Shown here one piece after another: positions 27,901-39,100 of a stretch of 64,000 bases of DNA (position 1 is the first letter of the stretch; the number at the start of each line of letters is the position of its first letter). The stretch is from Microbulbifer sp. A4B17 (lineage in GTDB: Bacteria; Pseudomonadota; Gammaproteobacteria; Pseudomonadales; Cellvibrionaceae). The notes below the pieces were generated by a model that searched no databases, was not told where the DNA came from, and saw nothing but the letters and a program-made list of their open reading frames with translations. The position numbers were made by a program, and so were the translations under genes. The stretch lies in assembly GCF_003076275.1 (NCBI RefSeq), contig NZ_CP029064.1, positions 3,234,501 to 3,298,500 of the forward strand. The letters are read 5' to 3'.

Positions 27901-30167
27901 TTCTCACCGTAACCTACTAATAACTCCCTGCCGATATCTTCATTTTCTGAAGACTCTTCAACTTGATCTACCAACCACAGGGTCTGTTCCGTGGTCTCGT
28001 CATAGCGGCCCTTGCTGTCATAGGCACGCAGTACGTAGTGCAATTTTTTTAGAGGCGCCTGGAATTCAGAAAATTCTGCATGCCATTCCCCTTTGCCAAA
28101 GTGATCCAGCGGTACAATTGCCAGAGGTGTATCGCGCAGAGACTGTCCCTCTTCGAACAATCGCACTTCGGTACTTTTAATAAAAGAGGGATAGTTGGTA
28201 TAGCTACTGAAAAATACCCGGTTCTCTGCCAGATCGGTATCCGGGTTATCTGCGTAACGGATCGTATTGGGCCACGCTGTCACATTCAGGCGTGGTTGCA
28301 TTTTTTTATTGTCGAAGCGGAACTGAATATTGGCTTCCTGCAAAGCCACATCGGTACAGCGCTGTAAGTCCGCCGAGTTTTTATAGGGGTCGTATTCCGG
28401 GCTGCCGTCGACGGTAATACGCATCAAGTTAAGTGCGTAGGGATTATTAGCTATGGCTTCACGATTAATGCGCTCAATTTCCAGGCGATCACTTTCAGTG
28501 AGAATTGCCAGTTCATCGTACAGGATTTCGACCTCAACCCTGGCGCCATCCCGCTGCTCAAAGCCATTGCTCACTACATCTGCGGACTGGACGTAGCCGC
28601 GCCCTTCAAATTCCACCTGGGTATCTTCGAGGTTGAGCAACTCCTGTACCTGTGCCATAGCGCGCTGAGCGCGGGCACCGGACAGTCCCTGGTCATCGCC
28701 GTAAACCATCGCTTCGCGGCGATCCATACGCTGGTTATCACTGTAGCCAATAAAGCTCAGACGAACATTCGCTTTATTGGAAATTTCAGCCATGGCCGCA
28801 CGTATTTGTGTCAGCTGTGCCTGACTGATAATCGGATCGCCATTATCAAAACGAATCGGCGACAGTTTTCCACCGGCAGACTCATAGGCAATGGTGAGAG
28901 TTTCCGCAGCGGCAGCTTCCGGACAGGCCTGAACAGAATCTGTAGCGACTTCCAATGGGTCGTCATACCAAAATTCCACTTCTACGCGACGGTTGAGGGC
29001 TCGGCCTTTCGGCGTATCGTTGGCCGCTATTGGTTGACTTGCCCCCTTGCCACTGCTGGTGACCATGGCCGCAGGCAAATTCAGTGCAGAACCCAGGGCC
29101 TGAGCGACACGGCGGGCTTCGCTATAGGATCGCTCCTGATAAGCACTCTGTTGGGCTTCCGGATTTTCACTCACGTCCAGGGGGCGGGCGTCGGTATGAC
29201 CAATAAAGTGAATAACCAGATTGTTTTTATCCGCAAGGTTGGATCGAACCTCGCGGATACGGCGAATAAAGGCTTCCGGCAATTCTGTTTGCCCGGGCTC
29301 CATCCTCAGTGGCGTCACCAGGTTTCTAAGGCGTGCCCGCTGTTCACTGCCTGCGGCATAAGTAAGTCTGCACACCGTTTCCTGGCGACATACTTTAACC
29401 CGGTTGAGCAACAATGCCTCCGCACGGGCACGGTCCGCCATGGCTTTTTCATCCAGGGCGTCGTAGGTTACTTTTACCTGTACTCGGCGGTTCTCTTCAC
29501 GACCTGCGGTAGTAATATTATCCGCTGTGGGTTCTATATCCCCTCGCCCTTCAACAACAATCATTTGCTCAGGCAGTTCAAGGGCCTCTTGAAGGAAGTC
29601 CGCCACGAACTGGGCCCGCGCCAAAGTAAATTCTCCTTTGCTGGCAAAGTCTGCTACCTGTTCCCCGGTAAGGGGATCGGAATCTGTATGGCCAATAAAG
29701 TGCAACTTAAAATTGGGCGTCTCACCCAAGTCATTCAAACTCTGGCGCAGTAACTCCACTGCCTCCAGAGGAATTTCATCCTCAACGCCATAGAACAGGA
29801 TTGGGTCGATAAAATCTTCCACCACAATCGGGTCCAGCGGTGCAACAAATTGAGTCGCATCCTGCAACCATTGATTTGTAGGTGCGCGCAGCAGCATACC
29901 TTCAGTATTACTACCTATCGACTGCTCTTCGAGTTCAGATTGGGTTTCACTTTCTTCAGAACTCAGGCTTGGAATGTTTTGCCAGACCTGCCACCAACTA
30001 GGCTCATCTACTTGCGCTCTCGCTTCCTGGGCCTGCGCTGGAAGTGTCAATGCCAACGCGATCGCGGTGGCGAGACGGCAGTCCCGCCGGGGGAAAAAGC
30101 GGGTCGTCTTCACGGCAGTATTTATCGAGCAAGCTCGCTGATCACGATTCCGTTTTGCAAAGGACAT
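24975..30167 (-). CDS. Triple OmpA-domain protein with predicted outer-membrane barrel
   Basis: The 1730-residue exported protein (signal peptide about 32-48, ALTLPAQAQ) has three successive OmpA-like domains: about 105-235 (HFIGHTDSDP, ENRRVQVKV), 250-400 (HFIGHTDARP, LNRRVEVEF) and 415-555 (SFIGYSDNQR, where the NRRV arginine motif is altered). Residues ~600-850 are Ig-like/linker sequence (VNGAQVPPGHTVWL). From ~870 to the end runs a long series of alternating beta strands typical of an outer-membrane barrel. The expected role is to span the outer membrane and hold peptidoglycan. The ATG overlaps the stop of the giant upstream gene in TGATG, so the two are translationally coupled; a GTG three bases upstream is an alternative start. 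It is the last gene of the cluster. Confidence 0.8.
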   Translation of the reverse strand: MSFAKRNRDQRACSINTAVKTTRFFPRRDCRLATAIALALTLPAQAQEARAQVDEPSWWQVWQNIPSLSSEESETQSELEEQSIGSNTEGMLLRAPTNQWLQDATQFVAPLDPIVVEDFIDPILFYGVEDEIPLEAVELLRQSLNDLGETPNFKLHFIGHTDSDPLTGEQVADFASKGEFTLARAQFVADFLQEALELPEQMIVVEGRGDIEPTADNITTAGREENRRVQVKVTYDALDEKAMADRARAEALLLNRVKVCRQETVCRLTYAAGSEQRARLRNLVTPLRMEPGQTELPEAFIRRIREVRSNLADKNNLVIHFIGHTDARPLDVSENPEAQQSAYQERSYSEARRVAQALGSALNLPAAMVTSSGKGASQPIAANDTPKGRALNRRVEVEFWYDDPLEVATDSVQACPEAAAAETLTIAYESAGGKLSPIRFDNGDPIISQAQLTQIRAAMAEISNKANVRLSFIGYSDNQRMDRREAMVYGDDQGLSGARAQRAMAQVQELLNLEDTQVEFEGRGYVQSADVVSNGFEQRDGARVEVEILYDELAILTESDRLEIERINREAIANNPYALNLMRITVDGSPEYDPYKNSADLQRCTDVALQEANIQFRFDNKKMQPRLNVTAWPNTIRYADNPDTDLAENRVFFSSYTNYPSFIKSTEVRLFEEGQSLRDTPLAIVPLDHFGKGEWHAEFSEFQAPLKKLHYVLRAYDSKGRYDETTEQTLWLVDQVEESSENEDIGRELLVGYGENRLAQQNIPLDGNSVLVNGAQVPPGHTVWLAGNPVPVDSQGQFIAEQIFEPGMHTVEVAILDDEGNGELFLRDLDFAKNDWFTVGIADLTVGYDKTNGPAALVTGDETHYDNSVSYDGRLAFYTNGGFGEGWRLSASADTEEGPVEDLFSNFMEKSPDALFRRLDSDLYYPTFGDDSTVVEDAPTSGKFYVKLSKYDDYGLWGNFKANYADNELAQIDRTLYGGSGHFETDAMTSFGEKRFQIDAFGAEPGTIAGRDEYRGTGGSLYYLRHQDISSGSESLRVEVRDKDSGLVLAVKTLTAVVDYDIDYLQGRILLNSPLSSLANDELLIEDGAYNGNPQYLVARYEYTPGFEEMDTLAVGGRAHYWLGDHVKLGLSSIQQDEDENESSLQGIDLTLRKSASSWVKIEVADSEGSNLDSVSSLDGGYTFDDESLDSTVAASATKVEGVLQLGDFFESLRGSGNFYHQEREAGFSGPGQFVDGDTIQYGGGVNLPMGESFDVRIKADTKEEEQGLQTNAMDLMLGYRINDHWRLTSAVRNDSREDESEVVAATQTEGDRTDVAVEASYDSGESWSAFGFVQNTMEVTGTREENNRIGLGGAYRVSDRLTMDSEVSGGDTGTAARLGTDFLVTDRTSLYMNYALDNERSDTGVRARKGNMSTGFRSRYSDTLNIYGEERYSHGDVSTGLTHALGMDLAPNDRWTYGTTLEAGTLEDPDTGAKTERNAMGFNMGYGIDAIRISSALEYRTDITETVSDENTVSENERDTWLLKNTFNYQFTPDWRLVGKLNYSDSKSSQGEFYDGKFTEAVMGYAYRPVNNDRLNTLMKYTYFYNVPTQDQVTVENTSTEFIQKSHIFSIDASYDLNRQWTLGGKYAYRLGQLSMDTEDPEFFDSRASLYVLRADWHFIKRWDLLLEARLLDLPDAQDSKSGALIGLYRHVGDHLKLGVGYNFTDFSDDLTQLDYDSHGVFINIIGKL

Positions 30168-33100
30168 CACTCCAAACCTCCTTTACCAGGAGGCGCTCCA
30201 CGGCGCCAGAAAACTTCAGTTTCTATGGTCAAATCGTAGTCACCTTCACGGCTCTCCCAGTCCTGGGCGACCTGATCTTTAATTGCCTGCAGACGCTCGT
30301 CCACCAGATCCGGATCTTCATTCTCCCCAAGATAAGCAAGGCGTAAAACAGAGGGAGCTTCACTGAGTTTTTCCAACAATAAATCCATTCGGGAATGCCA
30401 TTGCGGGCGCAATTCTGTTGTGCCCGGTTCAAATACCGCTTCGGCAATATCCAGACGCACTACCCGGTGCAAGCTGGCTCCAAAGTTGAACTTCAGCATC
30501 TTGCCTCGGGTGGCTCGCAGCACACGCGGGTTTTCAGTGGTGAGACGATACCCGCTTGGCAAGCTACGATCGTCGAGCTTGAGCACAAAATTGGAACCTC
30601 GATCCCCATTCGGCACCACTGCGCAGGTAATATGGAATCGACCGTGGGAGTCCGCTGTAGCATTCAGGCCGGTAGCAGTCACCACTCGAGCACCCGGTAA
30701 ACCACCCTCACCTTCATCCTGGTAGCCATTCATATTTTTATCGTCAAACACTTTGCCGATAACATCGGTGCAGTCGAAGGTGGGATCGGGCACCACACGC
30801 ACAGTGGCAGAGGCTTCACCAGAGGCTGCCTGTCCAGAGAGCTGATTAAACATACGGGCGCGGTTCACATATTTGCCCTCGCCCACACCGGAACCCACAA
30901 CCAATAGCAATTTCAATACACGGGTTTCTTCCGCTTCCACGCGCAGATCCGACCACCTCAATTGCAGGCCTTCGCTTTCAGGCTCAACCGCTTCTCCATC
31001 AAGGCGCGCCGAGCCCGCGACATATTTGAAGCCTGCCGGGAAGTAATCTACTAGCTGTAGATCTGTCAGTGGAATTGGCAGCGTATTGCCAAAAGTAATG
31101 GTGTAAGGAACCAACTGACTGCGGGTTACGTTGAGCATGGCCGCGGTTTTGGTGATGGAAAGCGCTCCTTCCAGCTCCGGATCCATGGCAACATGATTAT
31201 TGAACAGCTGGCTTTCCCCTGGAATCTGGCCGTCATCCAGGGTCATACGCAGGTAATAATCCGTTGCCGCGTCCCGTGCCTCCACGTCCAGGGAAGGATG
31301 AGCGGACGATTCCTGCACCTCGCAGTGGTTCGCAGTAGCACGAACCATATCGGCGTTGCTGCCCAGGCAACCGGCCACATCAAAACCGGCAGTTTCGCTG
31401 TTGGTCTGCGAGGGAATTACCAGTGATTCCCCACCGGTGTAATCATCATCAGCGATATCTACCTGGATCAGGTAATCCACGTTGGACGGACAAGCCGCAT
31501 CGTTGAAGTTGATATCAAACTTATAGTAGCCCCCGGACTGGGTAACCTGCCCCTGCTGCCTCTCATCATCAAAACAGCGCGCCGGCAACTCCTGCCCGGA
31601 ACTCACTCTCAGCATGGTGAGAGTGGCACCTTCAATGGCGGAGCGGGTTATGGAATCATAAACCACACCATTGGGCGTCAACGGCAAGTTCAGGTCCTGC
31701 GGATTTGCTCCCGACTCCACGTAGATGTCACTAATCGATTGCGGGCCGTTGGTGAAATCAGAAACCGGATTACCCAATGAGGCCGTGTTTTCAGTGGCAT
31801 CCGGTGCGCTGTAACGCATCTCATAGCTGAGTCCGCCATAACTGTTCGGTACCAGGCCCTGGAATTGGAAATAACCATTTTCATCGGACTGAACTGTTTC
31901 CATCAGTTCATCATTGAAATACAGGTCTACCGCCCAGTTAAGCAGCAGGCGTTCATCAGTATCTGCGCTGTTGTTGAAATTCACATCGTGCCACAGATAA
32001 CCGGCCAGATTGGCAATGCCCGGGGTACCGCCAACATCGATAGCAACGCTGGCCTGAGCGCTGGAAGCCGGATCATTCCACTGTACTTCTGCGGTATTCA
32101 CTACGGTAAAACCATAATCCAGGTTTTCCGACATCTGCGCTTGGAAGCGCAGCGTAACCACTTCTCCCGGCTCCAAATCGCCGTAGGTTGTGGCGTAGTC
32201 TGCAGTGATCAGCGTGTCGACAACAGTTATTCCGTCGGCTTGTCCGTTGAGCATGGCCGAATCGGCGATATAGGTAAGAACTCCATCTCCGGCTATAGCC
32301 AAGTCATCGGTGATCTCAACATAAGTTGCGGGGACACCGCTGATGTTTTCGACGGTTACCAGGTATTCCAATACCGCACCCGCTTCTGCGGCACCGCCAC
32401 CGACAACAGCAACTTCTTTCACAATGGACAGCAACTGGGCATCACCCACGACAACGTCAGTTGGCTGTGCGCCATTGGCCGGGTTGCCATCTGCATCGGT
32501 CAGGGTGAGTGCCAACTCATCCGCTTCAACACTACCCTGGTTGCTGATAACTGTACCTGTCGGTGTGCCAGCATTCACCATCACTTCAAATGTGACAGTG
32601 GCAGTTTGACCCGAGGTAATAATCCCTTCATTGGCTCCTGGTAGCGGTGGTGTCAGGTCATCGGATGAAACCGGCAGGGCAGAATCCAACTGTGAATTAC
32701 CACCACCGTTATCCGCTACCACTTCACCATTTAAAGTGGTGGTGCCGGCAACATAAGTGGTGTCATTTGGTACCTGGTCGGTAAGCGCAACTTCGAGGGC
32801 ATCTACACCCCCCATATTAGTAATAGCGATGGTATAGCGAAGTACATCACCCGGGTCGACAATCCCTGCGGAAATATAGTCTTCAGAAATTTCCACAGTC
32901 TTGTGAGCAATTAACAGGGGTACATCACCGACAATATCAATCGTGGGATCATTGGGAGTATCGGTGTTCGGGTCATCGGAGGGCACTTCATCAAAAGTAC
33001 CGCTACCCGCACCCTCACCGTTTACAAATCCCTGGTTCGAAATCACGGTGCCATCATTAACGTCATTAATGGTGACATCAAAGGTGATTACCGCAGCAGG

Positions 33101-36100
33101 TGCGCCATTAGCCGTTGCTCCGATAAAACCATCGGCTTCGCCATCGGTATTAACGCTCATACCCGCAGCCAACGGAGAGGTGCCGCTGACGTCAGATAGT
33201 GTGGTGCCGTTCAGGGTGGTAGAGCCACTGACATAGGTCGTATTAGCCGGAACCTGATCCATTATCAGGGCATTGATCGCATTCTCATTACCGACATTTT
33301 CCACGGTAATGGTATATCGCAGGGTATCCCCAACCATCAGCAGGTCGGCATCATCAGTCATATCTGCCGATGTTTTTTCTACCACCAGTAATGGCTCTGA
33401 CTCAATCAGTACTTCTGTGGGATCTTCATCCCCCGTCGTATCTGGATCATCGATGCCATTGATATTGGGGTCGTCACTGTCTTGCAGTAATTGCCCGGGA
33501 AGCTGAACCTGGGCTTGGTTGAAGACTTGGGTCCCACTATCAATAACTGCAGCCAGGGTAACTTCATAAACAACCTGAATAGATTCCCCCGTGGTACCGC
33601 TCGCCGCAAGATCCAGATTACTGACTTCCAGATAACCACTATTCCAGGTACCGGCAGAGGCATCGATAGCACTGCTGTCACTGCCTGTCGGTGCACTCAC
33701 CAACTGTAATGTCCCCGATTCAAACAGTGCAGAGTTATTTAATCGACCCAGGTCATCGGTAATTTCAACTCCGCTCACATCAACACTGCTCGTATTGGTC
33801 AGTGTCAATGTGTAACGTAAAACTTCTGTGGGACTGGCGACAGTGGCCGGGTTTTCTCCACGGCTGATATTTTCCACTGCTTTGTAGAAAGTCACTTTCG
33901 GCACAGAGGCGCTAATCGAATAAGCGTCCTCATGATCCAGCACACCGGGAGTGCCATCGGTGGGCGCCGCACGGGTGAACTGGCGAACTTCAGTGAGGCT
34001 GCTATCCCAGCTGTGCCACTGAGTAACACCAGCAATATTTGTCAGCGTATCCCCATCGACAGTGTCGGCATCCAAATAGGCATCGTAACCAATCAGCAGA
34101 TGGTAATCCGCATCCAGCATTGCCACTGAACCAATGGAGGTAACTGTGAGGGTGCAGCTATCGTTATCGAATACCGCGCTAAAGTCGGAACCTTCTGTCA
34201 GGGTGGCCGTCGTAGTGCCAGCGCTGTCAGTAATTTGCGCGGTGAAATTGGCCGGGGCCGTTTCACACATTCCACCGGGATTATTATCCGGCAAAATATC
34301 GGTAACACTAATATCCCAGGCCGGGCCCGTACCGGTATTGTGCAAATCTAAAGTAAAGGTACCGCCTACACCGGACTGAACACTGGTGGGGCCAGTTTTA
34401 GTCAGGGTAATAGCCGTGGGCTCTACTACCGTCATGTCCGCCGTAGTATTGCCGCTACCCGCACCCTGCCCCGCAGAGGAATTATCATTATCGTAGTTGT
34501 AACTGTAGCTGGCACTGGCGGCAAAATTCAAACCGTCCACATTCGGCGGGTCCATATCCAGCAGTCGCAGTGTTACATCAATAACGACTTGCTCGCCGGC
34601 GGGCACATCAATTCCGCTAGTGCTATCTGCAATACTGAGACTGGTGGAGCTGCCGTTATTTTCCGGAGTGAAAGATGCACTGCCAGATACTTTACTGGCG
34701 CTGACAAATTCCAGATCCGCAGCAGACGCAGTCAGATCCATCAACACAGTGACATCGTGAAGCGCCGTGGTCAGCACCGTTTCCGGGATGGTAATGCGAT
34801 AGTTAAACGGCTCGCCAATGGAAGCTGTTAATTGGGTAACTTCAATCAACAGTGGCGCGGCATTGGGAGTATTAAATTGGACACTCACCGGAGAAGTCGG
34901 GCCATAATCCTCACGTAAATCGTCAGTGACCGCCACGGAATTCAGAGACGGCAAATCGTTATCATCAAGCGAATAATAAACTTCAACATAAGCCGCATTC
35001 TGCAGGCTAAGTCCAGCACCCAAATTAGAATCCGCCACAACACGATATACCATTTCCATGGATTCGCCCGCGTTGATTCCGTAACCAGTACCTGCGGAAA
35101 AATCCCAAACGGCTTCGCCAGTGCTGCTATCAAAAGTGGGCGCAACCACTGTTGCTGCAGCACTATTTACTGTTAGGGATTGGACACTGACTCCCCCTTG
35201 GCGCAGGCCTAAGGGAATCACATCGCGGAATACCGGATCATAGGCCGGTGAAGAGCCGTTGTTGGTTATCGTAACGGTATATTCAATCGTATCGCCGGCG
35301 GAAAGCGTGCTGCCATCAGCGGGAGTTGAGCTTATGGCTACGGCAAGATCCGGCTGTAACAAATCCAGTGTTTCACTATCACTGCGGGTTTCGGCTCCTG
35401 TGGCGGCATCAAAACCAAACTCTGCGGTATTGGTCAGTGCAGTATTCGTTGCCGGCCAGGGGTGGGAATCCTCATTGAGAACCCGCACAAGGTAGCGCAC
35501 AACAAATTCATCGTTGCTGGTATCGTTATCACCCGTATTGACCAGGTCGGGAATGCTCCAGGTAACCGTAGTGGCACCAGTAGAAGGATCACCAGACTGC
35601 ACTGGCTCTGCAATATCGGTGTGGGTAAATGGTGCCGCAGCCGTAAATGGTGCAGAAGTCTGGCCATTAATTGAAAGTGTGCTTACAAACACCATTCCCT
35701 GGGGCAAAGTATCGACAATAAGTCCATTGGAAGCCGTGCCCTCTGGTAGGGAGAGGGTAATCTGGTACTCAACCAAGTCGCCCACTCGCAATTGCTCATC
35801 AGCGCTACCATAGCTGTCATCTGAGCGGATTTTGGTGATTGTGCTGTCATTGGCAGCATCTAGCCGAGCGGCAATATTTTCCAGCAAGTAATCGTTCAGA
35901 CCGCCGCTGCCATCAGCACCGTTACGTTCATAAATACTGCTGTTATCTTCATCGAGACTGGTCCATTCCACACTGGCAGTTGCGGACAGCGCCGCCGCCG
36001 GCTGTACACTGTCGAGTACAACCACATCGAAGACCAGTTCACTGTTATCACCAGCGGCAATATCCAGATCACTGTTGGCCCTTTCCCAAACCAGGTTTTG

Positions 36101-39100
36101 CGCAGTAGTAATTCCGTCACCAGTTACGGTGGGGTCTGCCTGGGAGGCTCCGGCAAAAGTCACGGTGCCCGGTACAAACTCAAGCCCCAGGGATAACAGC
36201 TCATTAACCGAAAGATCGTAAGCTGCAGAATTTTCCGCATTACCCGCAGCACTGAGGTCCAGGGTAAAACGCAGTACATCGCCCGCATCCGGATCGTTTC
36301 CAGGATTGGTTTGGTTTGCGACAGAGGCAATTGCACTTATCTCTGGCTCGACGATGGTGAGTGTCGCCGCAGTGCCGGTGCCTCCGGACTGCGAAGTGCC
36401 GCCATCAGTCGCTGCATAGGAATAAGTCACCTCATTTTCAAAGCTGTGACCAGCCTGGGCTGTGGCATTGTTGGCAACCCGGGCGCGAACTTCAAAAATT
36501 GCCACGGTACCGGCTGGGATAATATCGATTGCCAGGTCGATATTATTGCCACTGGTATTATCGGTGTAGGTAAGCCCATTAATTTCCTGCAATTGCACCA
36601 GCTCTAAGCTGGGGTCCAATACATCGGAAATTTCAATATCGTAAATGGCCGAGGTGGTGCCGCTACCGGGGACCTGTATCTGGTATACGACCTCGTCACC
36701 GACAGCGGCAGTAGTCGCTGTTTGCAGTGTTTTTTGTGGAGCAGTCACACTGGTCGCAACAGTGCCCATAGGATAGGGAGTGCCCAAAGTAACTGCAGAG
36801 TACTGTTCGCCATTACTAGCTTCCAGCGACCAGAATTCATCGACAGTAAAGGTATTAACCCAGCTTTCACCGCCACTAATATCTGTATAGAAACCGATGT
36901 CGTAACTGATTTCCAAACAGGTGCCCGCTTCAACCGGCACCAGGAAATCGAAGCCCATATCATCACCGCGCGCTGCGGGAGCACTGTAGGTGTAATCCGT
37001 TCCCTGTACCAGCACAGCACCGTCGAGGCTCACCTGGAGATTGGCAATGGAGCCCTCATCCATTTGCGTGGCCAGATCATCGGTCAGTGACAAGTTATAA
37101 GCGGAGGCAAGACCCGAGTTACAGGCCTGCAGAGTAAACTGCATAATATCGTTGGCCGGGTCCACATTCATATGGGAGCTGGGCCAGGTGGCATCGGTCT
37201 TGGTGAGACTGTCGATTACTGGTTGCAGTACAGTAATATCAGCGCTGTCCTGCAAGGTGCTGGCAGCGCCGGTGTAATTCAGCTGGGCTGTATTGGTCAG
37301 GGTTGCGGTAGGCGCGGTGATTCCCGAACCTGCCACTACTTTAGCCGTGTACTCAATAACAAAGTTATTGGTATTACCGAAATTACTGGTGATATCCCCC
37401 AGATCCCAGGAAACTGTACCGGTATCGCCGGCAGTGGGAACCGAAATAGCTGAATAGGTAAAATCATTCAGGCTATCGTCGTAGGGAGCAGTGGTATCCC
37501 CATTCACGCTGACAACAGTGTCAAATTCCAAACCACTGGGCAGCGCATCATCAATAGTTACTGCAGGTGTTGTTCCCGCCTGTAAATTCAGGGTGAGCTG
37601 GTAAGTGACAGTATCGCCAACACGCAGGGTGCCCACAGCAGTTGCGGTATCTGTATCGGCAATTACTGCTTTTGTAATGCTGGTATTGTCTACCGTATTG
37701 ATACTGGCTTCTGCAGGACCAACACAGTAATCATCAGGTGCAGAAATACTCGGGCATCCAGCACCATCGCGCTCATAAGCCAGATCATTGATACTGCCAT
37801 CGTCCAGGGAGGTCCAGTCCACCATCACACTGTTGCTGATAGGCGAACCAAAAACGCCTGTAACCTGGGTTCGGTAGGTGAGCACCAGAGTTTGGCCCAG
37901 CGCTAAATCCAGGCTGTTATCGCTGTTATCCCGCCCCCATACCAGTGGACCTGATGGAGCTGCTGCCGGTGTGGCGACAAAACCGGAAACTGCGGTACCG
38001 CCTATTTCTGCGGTGGGTGTAAAGCTGCTGTCAAAGGTCAACTCTGAGGGCAAGGTGTCGACTAAATTCAGCTCATAGGCTGCAGCAGTGGAGCCGGCAT
38101 CATGCTCTACGGTTATAACATATTCCAGTACATCACCACCCACCGGCAGATTGCCGGGATTGGTGGCATTACTCACTGTCTTGCTAATCGCGAGTAACGG
38201 CTCTACTACCGTTACACTGGTTGTGCTGTCGTTGACATTTTCTGTGCTGCCACTTTCCCCATTGCTGTAAGTAAGCGCAGCATTATTTTGGCGATTGTCA
38301 CCATCATTAGTGGCGAGATCATTTTCGATGCGAGCAAAATAAGTAATTCGAATCAGCGGGGCAATAGCGCTTCCGGCAGTGTCATTTTCACTACTGGTAT
38401 CGACGGTGCCGATATCCCAGGTGGCATTTCCGGAAGTATTATCCCCCGGGAAACTGTTAAAGGCGGATTCAGATGGCGTGCTGCCATTAATAGTCTCAAT
38501 ACCGACAAAATCATAAGTGATATCGTAATCGGTATTGTGAGAGAGCACATAGCCTTCAGGGCTACCCAGCTGATCAGTGACAACTACATTTTCACTGATA
38601 CCTTCCGGCAAACTGATTTCCAGTTCGAATTCTTTATGGGCGCCAATAGTGGGAACTACTGAGGTGTCCAAATCCGTTTTAGTCAGCTCTGAGGCCGGTA
38701 CTTCGGTCTGGGCGCTGGCAGTAGTTTCATAATCATTGATGGGATCGCCGACATTGGGCAGAACACCAATACGCATGCCGTCAGCAGCACCATCAGTACC
38801 AATAGAATTGCCACTGTTAAGTGCAACATCCGAGCCCGGCAGGGATTGCCAGCGAGCCTCAATGGTGTTGTCCAAAATTTCATGGGGCTCAACGCCCTGC
38901 TCTACCTGGACTTCAAAAGTGAATATTTTTGTATCGCCAACCGCAATAGTGTAATCGCTATTGCTGCGATTCCAGCTAAAGATGGGGGCATTGGTGCCCA
39001 CCGTAGTGACATCAACATTATTGGGGGGATCATTGCCGCCCACATTGCCCAGGTAAATAAGATTACTGCCAGTGAGATCGTCGAGTACCTGTAAGTTGTA

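Noticed and set aside
28806..29753. 315-codon plus-strand open frame
   Set aside because: It lies opposite the triple-OmpA gene, whose motifs are clear on the minus strand; it is an antisense shadow.
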